In this document: positions 8,640 to 16,149 of the stretch, in pieces | Layout of the letters: the number at the start of each line of letters is the position of its first letter | Position numbering within the stretch: the stretch's first letter is position 1 | Origin: Lentisphaerota bacterium | GTDB lineage: Bacteria; Verrucomicrobiota; Kiritimatiellia; CAIQIC01; Lenti-01 | NCBI GenBank assembly: GCA_012511885.1 | Contig: JAAZFE010000092.1 | Coordinates: 1 to 32,962, forward strand | Length of the DNA: 32,962 bases | Reading direction: 5' to 3' | Notes under the pieces: generated by a model | What the model saw: the letters and a program-made list of their open reading frames with translations, nothing else | What the model was told of the DNA's origin: nothing | The model's database searches: none | Position numbers and translations under genes: made by a program

Positions 8640-9485
8640 ATGCTCAAAAGCAAATTCCATCTCGTCTTGGTTGTCTTGGCGGTCGCTTGCCTGATCGCCC
8701 CCCCCGCCCATGCCGCCAAAAAATGGCGTCCTCCCTATACCAACTGCCAGATCATCCCCAATCCCAGCAACGACGGCGACAGCTTCCACGTCCGCGCCGG
8801 CAACATCAAAAACCGCACCTACCTCTTCCGCCTCTACTTTGTGGATACCCCCGAAGACGACCGCTCTCTGCCCGAGCGCCTCCAGGAGCAGGCCGACTAC
8901 TTTGGTATCGAAAACATCAACGACGTCATCAAAGCCGGCAAAGAAGCCACCAAATTCACCCAAAACTTCCTCAAAGACGGCTTCACCGTTTACTCGCGCC
9001 TCTCCGACGCCCTCGGACGCTCCAAAAAAGACCGCGACTACGCCATGGTCAACGTCAACGGCGTTGACCTCGGCTATGAGCTCGTCCGCCACGGACTCGC
9101 CCGCATCCACGGCATGCCCACCGATCTCTCCGACCAGCCCGACTACAAATGCAGCGCCGACAACTGGAAACGCAAACTCCGCGGCGCCGAAGCCGAGGCC
9201 AAGCGGGAAAAACGCGGCGCCTGGGCCTATGCCGGCGCGCCTATGACCCGCATGGAAGCCCTCATGGCCCCGCGCAACGTTGATGAGCAGGATGTCGTCC
9301 TCACCACCTCCATTGACATCTATCCCGCCGATCCCGCCCAAACCCGCCCCATCGGCCGTCTCAACCCCGGCGTCACCATCCACGTCATCAAAGGCATCAG
9401 CCACGACCGCGCCCTCGTCCGCTTCACCACCTCCAGCGGCAACGAATACGAGGGCTCCGCCCGCTTCATTGACCTCGGCCTCTGA
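8640..9485 (+). CDS. Secreted thermonuclease-like (SNase-fold) protein
   Basis: 281 aa. Residues 1-24 form a signal peptide ending in AHA, so export is likely. The middle (about 30-200) is a staphylococcal-nuclease-like OB-fold domain: FRLYFVDTPE carries the Arg, Asp and Glu of the catalytic site, and LSDALGRSKKDRDYAMVNV with GYELVRHGLARI matches the later strands and the helix of the family. A long insert lies between these segments. The last 70 residues (from about 210) look like a small SH3-type beta domain, inferred from the strand pattern VTIHVIKG and ALVRFTT. Calcium-dependent nucleic acid cleavage is the family activity; extracellular or periplasmic action is inferred. ATG 8640 fits both the signal peptide and the promoter. 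Confidence 0.8.
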   Translation: MLKSKFHLVLVVLAVACLIAPPAHAAKKWRPPYTNCQIIPNPSNDGDSFHVRAGNIKNRTYLFRLYFVDTPEDDRSLPERLQEQADYFGIENINDVIKAGKEATKFTQNFLKDGFTVYSRLSDALGRSKKDRDYAMVNVNGVDLGYELVRHGLARIHGMPTDLSDQPDYKCSADNWKRKLRGAEAEAKREKRGAWAYAGAPMTRMEALMAPRNVDEQDVVLTTSIDIYPADPAQTRPIGRLNPGVTIHVIKGISHDRALVRFTTSSGNEYEGSARFIDLGL

Positions 9486-9496
9486 CCCCCCCCCCC

Positions 9497-9510
9497 GCGC
9501 GACCTCGCGC
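9497..9510. terminator. Small GC hairpin between convergent genes
   Basis: GCGCG-ACCT-CGCGC, a perfect 5-bp stem with a 4-base loop between the converging nuclease and folB genes. There is no T-run, so termination here is only a guess from position. Confidence 0.3.
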
Positions 9511-9527
9511 GCACGCCTCCCCCCTGC

Positions 9528-9959
9528 CTACCCCCCGGATGGCGCGGCCTTCCCCTTCTCCCGGTAAATCTCAACCGCCACGCTGGCGGTCTGCGTCAGC
9601 GCTTTCGGCTTGTCCACCACCACGCGCACGGCCCGCACCCCGGTCCAGGCCAAGCACACCTCGGCCACGGCCGACGCGAGCGCCTCGACCAAATGAAACT
9701 TGCCCTCCTGGGCCACCTCGATCACCGCCGACTCGATCTGCTCATAATTGAGCGTATCCTCGAGGCGATCCGACTGCGCCGCCCGGCGCGTATCCACCGC
9801 CAGCGCCACATCCATCCACACCGTCCGCCGGCGCTTGCGCTCCCGGGGATACACCCCCAGCACACACCCCACCTCAAGCCGCCGCAGGTGAATCCAGTCC
9901 GCCAGATCCTGCCGAACCACAGAACCCGATAACCAATTGGGCTGATTCCGTTCGTTCAT
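9528..9959 (-). CDS. folB: Dihydroneopterin aldolase
   Basis: 143 aa. It cleaves 7,8-dihydroneopterin to 6-hydroxymethyl-dihydropterin and glycolaldehyde in folate synthesis. The FolB core begins about residue 21: DWIHLRRLEVGCVLGVYPRE with the pterin-site strand and Glu, LNYEQI with the family Tyr, and VVVDKPKAL with the catalytic Lys. The roughly 20 residues before the core are unusual, so a later start is possible, though ATG 9959 is the only good one upstream. No other folate gene is adjacent. It converges on the nuclease gene and is divergent from the gene at 10113. Confidence 0.87.
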   Translation of the reverse strand: MNERNQPNWLSGSVVRQDLADWIHLRRLEVGCVLGVYPRERKRRRTVWMDVALAVDTRRAAQSDRLEDTLNYEQIESAVIEVAQEGKFHLVEALASAVAEVCLAWTGVRAVRVVVDKPKALTQTASVAVEIYREKGKAAPSGG

Positions 9960-10047
9960 ATCGCCCCTAATCTAGCCCCATTCCCCCGATTCACGCAACC
10001 CCCACCCACCCCGGATCCAAAAAGCGGCGGGCCTATCGTCTTTAAGA

Positions 10048-10077
10048 TTGCCCCGCGCCATCCCGACCCGTTAGAAT
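10048..10077 (+). promoter_or_regulatory. Promoter for the coiled-coil membrane protein
   Basis: TTGCCC (10048-10053), an 18-base spacer and TAGAAT (10072-10077), followed by a strong ribosome site GGAGG (10100-10104) 8 bases before the ATG at 10113. It lies in the 153-bp gap divergent from folB. Confidence 0.55.
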
Positions 10078-10112
10078 GCACCCAGTAGAAATCCGATGCG
10101 GAGGAAAGCCAT

Positions 10113-11477
10113 ATGACCGACCCTACTGACAACCTCGACCCGGCAGAAAACCCGGATGTGATCGAACCCGCCGAAGACACCACCCCCGACGACGTCCAGC
10201 CGCCCCAAACCGGCCTGGCCGCGCCGCCGCCCCTGCCCCAGCCCAAGGTGGGGTTCTTCCGACGCCTGTTCATGTCGCGCAAAAAACAGCAGGCCCTGGC
10301 CGTGCAGAACGGCTATCTCGAAATGGTGGACCTCATCCGCGCCATCCGCGCCCACCTCGACCGGCAGGAAGCCGTCCAAGGCCGTGTGCTGTCCATGCTT
10401 GAAATGGTCCCCGGAGCCATGGAGCGCCAAAACGATGTCATGACGCTCTTCAAGCAGCAGCTTGAAAACTCCATGGACAACGACCAGCAGCTCGCCGACA
10501 CCATGGGCCGCCTCAACGGCACCCTCGACGCCATGAACGAGTCGCAGAAAACCTCGTCGCGCACCATCACCGATCTCATCGGGCGCTCGCGCGAAACCGA
10601 GCTGCTCCTGCGCGAAGTCATGCGCCGCGCCGAGCGCCGCATGAACCTGCTCATCGTCATTTTCCTGGTCCTGGTCATCGGCGGTGGCTTCTACTTCTTC
10701 CGCACAGCCTCGCGCTCCGCCCCCCCCCCGACCGACGCCAAGCCCGCCAAAACCCAGGTTGCCGAACCCAAGCCCGAGCCCCCGACCGAGGCCAAGCCGG
10801 CCCCCGCCAAGACCGAACCGAAGAAAGCCGACAAGCCGGCCAAGGAAACCAAGGCGCCCGCCGTCAAACCAAAAAAAGAAAAGAAAGCCGAGCCGGCCCG
10901 GGAACCCGCTCCCGTAAAGGCGGAAAAGAAAAAAGCCGAACCCAAAACCGAACCCAAAGCCAAACCCGAGCCCAAGCGCGAACCCGTGGTCGCGCCTTCC
11001 CCCGAACCGGCACCGGAACCCGTCCCCGCCGAGGAACCGGCCGCGGAAGTTCAACCTGAAGCCGAACCCGCTGCGGAGCCAATCCCCGCTCCTGTCGTCA
11101 CCGAAAAACCCGAGCCCAAGTCCGTGGCCAAGCCTGAACCCAAGCCCGAGGCCAAGCCTGAGCCCGCCAAGAAAAAGGATAAGGACTCCGGCAAGTCCCA
11201 GCCCGTGAAGCTGGACGCCAAATCCAAGGACGCCCCCAAGAAAAAATCCGAACCGAAGGCCAAGCCCAAAGCTGAACCCGCGCCCGAGGCCGCTCCCCCG
11301 CAACCCGCCGCGGAAGAACCTGCCGCCGCGGCCGAACCGGTCGAAGTGCAGACCTCTCCCGAGCCCGAGCCCGTTTCCGAACCCGCGACAATTGACCTGT
11401 CCCTGACCGCTGAAACCATCAACCTCGAGCCGTCCGGCGACAACATCTCATCCGGCATCACCGCTTCGACTCCATGA
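10113..11477 (+). CDS. Coiled-coil membrane protein with Lys/Pro/Glu/Ala-rich tail
   Basis: 454 aa, not a family I recognise. Residues 1-45 are acidic and Pro-rich. Residues about 60-175 are helical with heptad-like spacing, predicted coiled coil. A single membrane segment (LLIVIFLVLVIGGGFYFF) spans about 179-198. Residues about 205-440 are a low-complexity run of Lys, Pro, Glu and Ala with recurring EPKPEPK- and KAEPK-like units, similar in style to TonB or periplasm-spanning linkers. The last 30 residues are acidic and Thr/Ser-rich. The basic segment FFRRLFMSRKKQQ before the coiled coil suggests a cytoplasmic N-terminus, which would put the charged tail in the periplasm. Its stop overlaps the start of the dehydrogenase gene (ATGA). 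It may bridge to cell wall or outer membrane, by analogy only. Confidence 0.75.
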   Translation: MTDPTDNLDPAENPDVIEPAEDTTPDDVQPPQTGLAAPPPLPQPKVGFFRRLFMSRKKQQALAVQNGYLEMVDLIRAIRAHLDRQEAVQGRVLSMLEMVPGAMERQNDVMTLFKQQLENSMDNDQQLADTMGRLNGTLDAMNESQKTSSRTITDLIGRSRETELLLREVMRRAERRMNLLIVIFLVLVIGGGFYFFRTASRSAPPPTDAKPAKTQVAEPKPEPPTEAKPAPAKTEPKKADKPAKETKAPAVKPKKEKKAEPAREPAPVKAEKKKAEPKTEPKAKPEPKREPVVAPSPEPAPEPVPAEEPAAEVQPEAEPAAEPIPAPVVTEKPEPKSVAKPEPKPEAKPEPAKKKDKDSGKSQPVKLDAKSKDAPKKKSEPKAKPKAEPAPEAAPPQPAAEEPAAAAEPVEVQTSPEPEPVSEPATIDLSLTAETINLEPSGDNISSGITASTP

Positions 11478-12475
11478 CCGATCCCTCGCGGGAAGCCCCG
11501 CAGGCCTACTTTTATGAAGCGTTCGCCGAGGAGGCCGAACGCCTGCTCCATCATGCTGCCAAGGCCGGCCTGCGCGTGGCCGCCACGCCCCACACCATCC
11601 AGGAGACGGGTCACGCCACCCCACCCGCCCCCGTCATCAGCGTCCGCACTCAATCCATCCTGCCAACCGGCTGGGCTCCGTCGCTGCGCGGCCTTCTCAG
11701 CCGCTCGACCGGCTATGACCATCTGCTGGCCTATCGCGATGCCGCCGGCGCCTCCTGCCCTCCGCTCGGCTATCTGCCCCTCTACTGCGCCCGCGCCGTC
11801 GCCGAGCAGGCCCTGCTGCTTTGGACCGCCCTGCTCCGACGCCTGCCCGCCCAGCTGCGCCAGTTCGACACCTTCGACCGCGACCACCTGACCGGGCACG
11901 AAAACGCCGGTCGCACCCTCGCCATCTGGGGCGTCGGCAACATCGGCCGTCAAATCTGGCGCATCGCCACCGCGCTCGACATGACCGTGCTGGGCGTGGA
12001 CCCCGTTCAGCGCCATGCTGATGTCGCCTATACCACCCCCGAAGACGCTCTCGCCCGCGCCGACATCCTTGTCTGTGCCATGAACCTCACCCCGCGCAAC
12101 CGGGGCTACTTCACCGCCGAACGCCTCGCGCTGACCCGCCGCCAGCCCATCTTGGTCAACATTGCCCGGGGCGAGTTCACCCCCGCCGCCGTGCTGGAAA
12201 CCGCCCTCGACCAAGACCAACTCTCCGGCGTGGCGCTGGATGTCTATAACGAGGAAGCCAGCCTGGCCGTGGCCCTGCGCAACCGCCAGCCCGACCAACT
12301 GACCGCAGACAACCAAGCCCTCCTGCGCCTGCAGAAACGGCCCGATGTGCTGCTGACGCCTCACAACGCATTCAACACCGCCGAAGCCGTCGAACGTAAA
12401 TCCGAGCAATCCATCCGCGCCCTGCGCGAACTGCTGCAAACTGGCGCTTTCCTCTGGCCCGCCCCCGAGGAATAG
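11474..12475 (+). CDS. D-2-hydroxyacid dehydrogenase, NAD-binding
   Basis: 333 aa. It has the standard two-domain fold: a split catalytic domain at the ends (YFYEAFAEE at the start resembles D-lactate dehydrogenases) and a central Rossmann domain with GVGNIG at about residue 152. The catalytic residues are present: Arg in NIARGEF (about 231), Glu in VYNEE (about 258) and His in LTPHNAF (about 297). It reduces or oxidises a 2-keto/2-hydroxy acid with NAD(H) in the cytoplasm; the substrate cannot be read from the sequence. Translation is coupled to the membrane protein before it by an ATGA overlap, a pairing with no obvious metabolic logic. Confidence 0.85.
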   Translation: MTDPSREAPQAYFYEAFAEEAERLLHHAAKAGLRVAATPHTIQETGHATPPAPVISVRTQSILPTGWAPSLRGLLSRSTGYDHLLAYRDAAGASCPPLGYLPLYCARAVAEQALLLWTALLRRLPAQLRQFDTFDRDHLTGHENAGRTLAIWGVGNIGRQIWRIATALDMTVLGVDPVQRHADVAYTTPEDALARADILVCAMNLTPRNRGYFTAERLALTRRQPILVNIARGEFTPAAVLETALDQDQLSGVALDVYNEEASLAVALRNRQPDQLTADNQALLRLQKRPDVLLTPHNAFNTAEAVERKSEQSIRALRELLQTGAFLWPAPEE

Positions 12476-12493
12476 CCGCCCCCCTCCCGCGAC

Positions 12494-12958
12494 TTACTCG
12501 GCAAAACCCCGCCACAGCGGAGTGGCCGGCGCAACTTGCCGGCACCAGTCCGCCAGACTCTCCGCCAACGCGCGCGGCAGCAGCTCCGACTCCCCCACCT
12601 GCTCGAGCGGCATCCACTCGAAGGCCAAATGCTCCTCCCGCGCCGCAGGCGGACGGTCCTCCGGCAGCTCGTCGCTCGCCACCGCGAATACCAGCGAGAT
12701 CTCGCTCACCCGACCCTCGCGCGCGTCATACACCTGCTCCACCACCCCCAAAAGCCGCCCCACCCGGCAGTCCGCGCCCAGCTCCTCGCGCCACTCGCGC
12801 CTCAGCGCCTGCGCCGAGTCCTCGCCCCAGTCCACATGCCCCCCCGGCAAATACAAGTTGCCAAATTCCCGGTTGCGGCAAACCAAAACCTGGCCCGCGC
12901 GCACACAGGCCCCGCGCGCCAATACCTCAATGGCCGGACTCGCGCCGTGAGTCATCAT
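12494..12958 (-). CDS. Nudix hydrolase
   Basis: 154 aa. The Nudix box G-x5-E-x7-REWxEExG is complete at residues about 40-62 (GGHVDWGED, then REWREELGA). Family members cleave nucleoside diphosphates linked to another moiety, using Mg on the box glutamates. The substrate is not predictable, and the ending gives no diagnostic motif. It follows the YjbQ-family gene by 15 bases on the same strand, so the two are probably co-transcribed. Two ATG codons stand in tandem at the start; either could be used. Confidence 0.87.
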   Translation of the reverse strand: MMTHGASPAIEVLARGACVRAGQVLVCRNREFGNLYLPGGHVDWGEDSAQALRREWREELGADCRVGRLLGVVEQVYDAREGRVSEISLVFAVASDELPEDRPPAAREEHLAFEWMPLEQVGESELLPRALAESLADWCRQVAPATPLWRGFAE

Positions 12959-12973
12959 GGGTGAAGTTTCCGG

Positions 12974-13393
12974 CTAGTCCCCGATGATCTTGATCAGGAC
13001 ACGCTTGCGACGGAGGCCGTCAAACTCGCCGTAGAAAATCTGCTCCCAAGGGCCCAGATCCAACTGACCCTCCGTAATGGCCACCACCACTTCCCGGCCC
13101 ATCACGCTGCGCTTGAGGTGGGCGTCGGCATTGTCCTCGCCGGTCAGGTTGTGGTCGTACTGCGAGTACGGTTTTTCCGGCGCCAGCCCTTCGAGCCAAC
13201 GCTCGAAGTCGCGGTGCAGCCCGCTTTCATTGTCATTGATGAATACGCTGGCGGTGATGTGCATGGCATTCACCAGACAGAGGCCCTCGCGCACACCGCT
13301 GGCGCGCACCGCCGCCGACACCTCCGGTGTCAAATTCACATAGCCCCGCCGGTTCGGCACCTGCATCCATAGTTCTTTGCGATATGACTTCAT
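12974..13393 (-). CDS. YjbQ/UPF0047 family protein
   Basis: 139 aa, the full length for the UPF0047 family. Conserved marks are [16 protein letters not shown] with its His and Asn/Asp, [15 protein letters not shown] with a second His, [12 protein letters not shown], and the ending [16 protein letters not shown]. Members form trimers and E. coli YjbQ has weak thiamin-phosphate synthase activity; the true role is not established. ATG 13393 starts the family homology; a longer frame back to 13435 adds an unrelated Arg-rich stretch. It is divergent from the gene at 13500 across about 105 bp. Confidence 0.88.
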   Translation of the reverse strand: MKSYRKELWMQVPNRRGYVNLTPEVSAAVRASGVREGLCLVNAMHITASVFINDNESGLHRDFERWLEGLAPEKPYSQYDHNLTGEDNADAHLKRSVMGREVVVAITEGQLDLGPWEQIFYGEFDGLRRKRVLIKIIGD

Positions 13394-13458
13394 GCCGTCA
13401 TGATGCCGTCTTGACGCCCGTCCGACAACCCTCAACTTGCCCGCCGCCGCCGGGAGGC

Positions 13459-13486
13459 TTGACAGAAATGGCCGCGCTTATAGGAT
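13459..13486 (+). promoter_or_regulatory. Promoter for the polytopic membrane protein
   Basis: A perfect -35 TTGACA (13459-13464), a 16-base spacer and a weak -10 TAGGAT (13481-13486). Transcription would start near 13493, leaving a leader of about 7 bases before ATG 13500. It excludes the upstream ATG at 13485, which would lie before the transcript start. Confidence 0.45.
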
Positions 13487-13499
13487 GCTCACCCAACTC

Positions 13500-14168
13500 A
13501 TGAGCATTCATCAGCATCCAAAATCGTCGTTCCCTTGGTTTCCCGGCTCAAGGCAGGAGTGGCATGCCGCCGGACGAGCCCTGGGCGAATTCGTCCTGCT
13601 CGGCGCCCTGACCTTCCTGCCCTCGCTGCTCGTTGCCATCGATTCGGTTTGGCTGCAGCGCCGCATCGGGGAAGTCTCCTGCACCGAAAGTGTGCAGCAC
13701 GTGAGCGTGCTGGCCGCGGCGCTCCTGTTTGCCTGGCGCGCCTACCGCGATCCCGCTGTGCGCGGTGCCGCCGCGCTCTTTGCCGGCTTCTTCGGCACCA
13801 TGACCATCCGCGAATTCGATGGCCTCCTCGACCGGATCGTCCATGGCTTCTGGCTGTGGCCCGCCCTGCTGATGACCGCCATCACCCTCCTCTATGTCGG
13901 GGCCCGAGAGCGCCACACCCTCATCCCCGGCCTGGCCGCCTTCGTGCGCACGCACGCCTACTACCCCATTTTCTTCGGCCTCCTCATCATCCTGGTCTTC
14001 TCCCAAACCTTCGGCAGCGGCGCCTTCCTGTGGTATCACCTGATCGACGAAGCCACCGTGCGCGAATTCAAACCGGCCTTCCAGGAAGGGCTCGAAGTGT
14101 ACGGCTATATCATCCTGCTCTACGGCGCCTGGCGCTACGCACGCCAACCCCGCATGGACCCCGCGTAA
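13500..14168 (+). CDS. Polytopic inner-membrane protein, unknown function
   Basis: 222 aa, not recognised. About six hydrophobic segments are visible: near 25-45, 63-78, 85-100, 112-130, 150-175 and 195-210. Between them are short charged loops including TIREFDGLLDRIVHGF and WYHLIDEATVREFKPAF. The acidic and His residues inside or near the membrane segments (Glu, Asp, His) are notable but no catalytic motif is known to me. The N-terminal 20 residues are Pro/His/Trp-containing and cytoplasmic in a positive-inside reading. It stands alone between a divergent YjbQ gene and the MarR-led efflux operon. Confidence 0.65.
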   Translation: MSIHQHPKSSFPWFPGSRQEWHAAGRALGEFVLLGALTFLPSLLVAIDSVWLQRRIGEVSCTESVQHVSVLAAALLFAWRAYRDPAVRGAAALFAGFFGTMTIREFDGLLDRIVHGFWLWPALLMTAITLLYVGARERHTLIPGLAAFVRTHAYYPIFFGLLIILVFSQTFGSGAFLWYHLIDEATVREFKPAFQEGLEVYGYIILLYGAWRYARQPRMDPA

Positions 14169-14207
14169 ACACCCGCCCCATCCCGGGAAAAAACTTTGAG
14201 CAAGGAC

Positions 14208-14235
14208 TTGACAAATTAGTCCAATGTCGTATTGT
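14208..14235 (+). promoter_or_regulatory. Promoter and possible operator for the efflux operon
   Basis: TTGACA (14208-14213), a 16-base spacer and TATTGT (14230-14235). The spacer and -10 contain CAAT-GTCGT-ATTG, a short inverted pair that would suit self-repression by the MarR protein encoded next; the operator role is inferred. The predicted transcript start near 14242 favours ATG 14260 over the upstream ATG 14224, which lies in the promoter spacer. Confidence 0.5.
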
Positions 14236-14259
14236 CCCAAACTGTATGAATTATTTGCC

Positions 14260-14757
14260 ATGACTTCAACCCCTCCATCCCATGCCCGCTTGCGGCGGCG
14301 CGCCCCCTCAACCGAGCGCACGCTGAACGTGCCCACGCTGCTGCCCCTGTGGCAGCGCATCCATCAGGAATTCATCCTGCACAGCCAACGTTGGGGCCTG
14401 CCCCCCAAGGTCTATATGGCCCTGGTGTACCTGTACACCAACCCCGGCGAAGCCGAACCGGCCATGATCGCCCAGGCCATCTTTGCCCCCCGCCAAACCG
14501 TAACCTCGGTCCTCAACACCCTTGAACGCCAACAACTGGCCACCCGCGAAGCGCATCCCCATGACCTTCGCCGCATGCAAATCCGCCTGACCGCCAAAGG
14601 CCAACGGCTGGCTCACGATATACTGCAGAATCTGATCGAATTTGAAACCGCCGCCCTGCAAGTGCTCGCCCAGCATAAGGTGCCAGCCCTGCTCAAGGAT
14701 CTCAACCGCTATGCCGATGCGCTGGTCGCTCAGAACGACCGCGCGGCTCAAACCTGA
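14260..14757 (+). CDS. MarR-family transcriptional regulator
   Basis: 165 aa. It has a winged helix-turn-helix of the MarR type: the helix PKVYMALVYLYTNPG, then PAMIAQAIFAPRQTVTSVLN as the recognition region, then the wing REAHPHDLRRMQIRLTAKG with its Asp-x-Arg-Arg. Terminal helices would form the dimer. The first 25 residues are basic and Pro-rich. MarR proteins usually repress a nearby operon and release DNA when they bind a small aromatic ligand. It lies 11 bp before the TolC-like gene of an RND efflux set, so it most likely controls that set and itself. Confidence 0.87.
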   Translation: MTSTPPSHARLRRRAPSTERTLNVPTLLPLWQRIHQEFILHSQRWGLPPKVYMALVYLYTNPGEAEPAMIAQAIFAPRQTVTSVLNTLERQQLATREAHPHDLRRMQIRLTAKGQRLAHDILQNLIEFETAALQVLAQHKVPALLKDLNRYADALVAQNDRAAQT

Positions 14758-14768
14758 AAGACCTGCCC

Positions 14769-16145
14769 ATGCGCTCATCCCGATCTTGCCGTTCCCTTGC
14801 TATACCTTTGCTGGCCCTGCTTCTGGCTGCCGGGTGCGCCCGGTTTGAGCCGACCCGCGCCAGACAGGAGCAAACCGACACCTTCAGCGCGCACCTCGCC
14901 GAGCGGGCCGAACGCGAACTGATTGCGCCGCTCTCCCTCGAAGATTGCCTGGTCATCGCCGTCTCCAACAACTACGAAGTCCGCTTGGCCGACCTCAACC
15001 GCCAGCTCTACCGCATCGGCAAGCAAGTCGCCTTTACCGCCTTTCTCCCCAACGTGGCCGCCGCCGCGGGCTATAACAGCTACGCCAAGGACCCCCAGGT
15101 CACCGACAAGCGCTTCAGCAGCGTCAGCCTCGACGCCAGCATGCCCATTTTCATGCCATCCACCTGGTTCCTCTATATGGCCGCGCGGCATGGCTACGCC
15201 ACCGCGGATATCGCCGCCAACTACGTGCGCCAAGGCATCGTGCTGCAAACCACCGCCGCCTACTTCGACCTGCAAGCGCAACGCGACACCGTGGCCGCCC
15301 TCGAAACCCAACTCGAAGCCGCCCGCGAACTCGCCCGCCGGGTCGAAGGACTCGCCGAAGAGGGCATGATCGCCCGCTGGGAAGGCGACCAGGCCATCTT
15401 CGCCGCGGAACTGCGCGAAACCTCGCTGAACCAAGCCCGCCGCCAAGTGACCGTACGGCGCGCCGAACTCCTCGAAATCATGGGCCTTTCTCCGCTGGCG
15501 CCCATTGACATCTCCGGCGAGGCCGCCGACCCCGTCCGCCCCGAGGGGGCCGTGGATGAACTCGTGCTCCAAACGCTCGAAATCCATCCCCAACTGGCCA
15601 TGGCCGATCGCCAGGTGGTCATCCAGGATCATCAGGTGCGTCAGGCCTTCTGCAATTTCCTGCCCACTGTCAACCTGTTCTCGTCAGGCTCCTGGACCGG
15701 CAACGATCTCGCCGCCCACTCGGCCAACTGGGTCTCCGGATTCCAGGGCGCGTGGACCCTCTTCGATGGCCTCGCCAATGTCGCCCGCTATCGCGCCGCC
15801 AAAGTCGAGCGCCAGCAGAGCCGCCTCGAACGCGAACGCACGTTCCTGGCCGTCATGGTCGGCGTGGTCGCGGCCGAAGCCGCCACCCACGATGCCCGCG
15901 AGGCCGCCACGCTGGCCCAGCGCGCCTATGAGGTCGCCGCGGCCAAATCCGCCGATTACGACGCCAAATCCGGCGAAGGCCTCCTGCCACTGTCCGACGC
16001 ACTCGATGCGCGCGCCGACAAAGACCTGGCCTATGTTGATCTCGTGCGAAGCCGCCACCAGGAACGCCTGGCGCTTGCCAATCTTGAACTGGCCATGGGC
16101 CTGACATTGACCCCTGAACCCCACCCCCCTGTAGCAGAGGAATGA
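14769..16145 (+). CDS. TolC-family outer-membrane efflux lipoprotein
   Basis: 458 aa. The N-terminus is a lipoprotein signal with lipobox LAAGC (Cys at about 24), so the mature protein would be lipid-anchored. Two TolC-type repeats follow, with long amphipathic helices rich in Ala, Glu, Gln and Arg (for example DTVAALETQLEAARELARR and EAATLAQRAYEVAAAKS) and the beta segments GSWTGNDLAAHSANW and FQGAWTLFDGLANV. It forms the outer channel of the tripartite pump with the two next genes. The start gives a standard signal peptide. It sits 4 bp before the adaptor gene. Confidence 0.88.
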   Translation: MRSSRSCRSLAIPLLALLLAAGCARFEPTRARQEQTDTFSAHLAERAERELIAPLSLEDCLVIAVSNNYEVRLADLNRQLYRIGKQVAFTAFLPNVAAAAGYNSYAKDPQVTDKRFSSVSLDASMPIFMPSTWFLYMAARHGYATADIAANYVRQGIVLQTTAAYFDLQAQRDTVAALETQLEAARELARRVEGLAEEGMIARWEGDQAIFAAELRETSLNQARRQVTVRRAELLEIMGLSPLAPIDISGEAADPVRPEGAVDELVLQTLEIHPQLAMADRQVVIQDHQVRQAFCNFLPTVNLFSSGSWTGNDLAAHSANWVSGFQGAWTLFDGLANVARYRAAKVERQQSRLERERTFLAVMVGVVAAEAATHDAREAATLAQRAYEVAAAKSADYDAKSGEGLLPLSDALDARADKDLAYVDLVRSRHQERLALANLELAMGLTLTPEPHPPVAEE

Positions 16146-16149
16146 TCCG

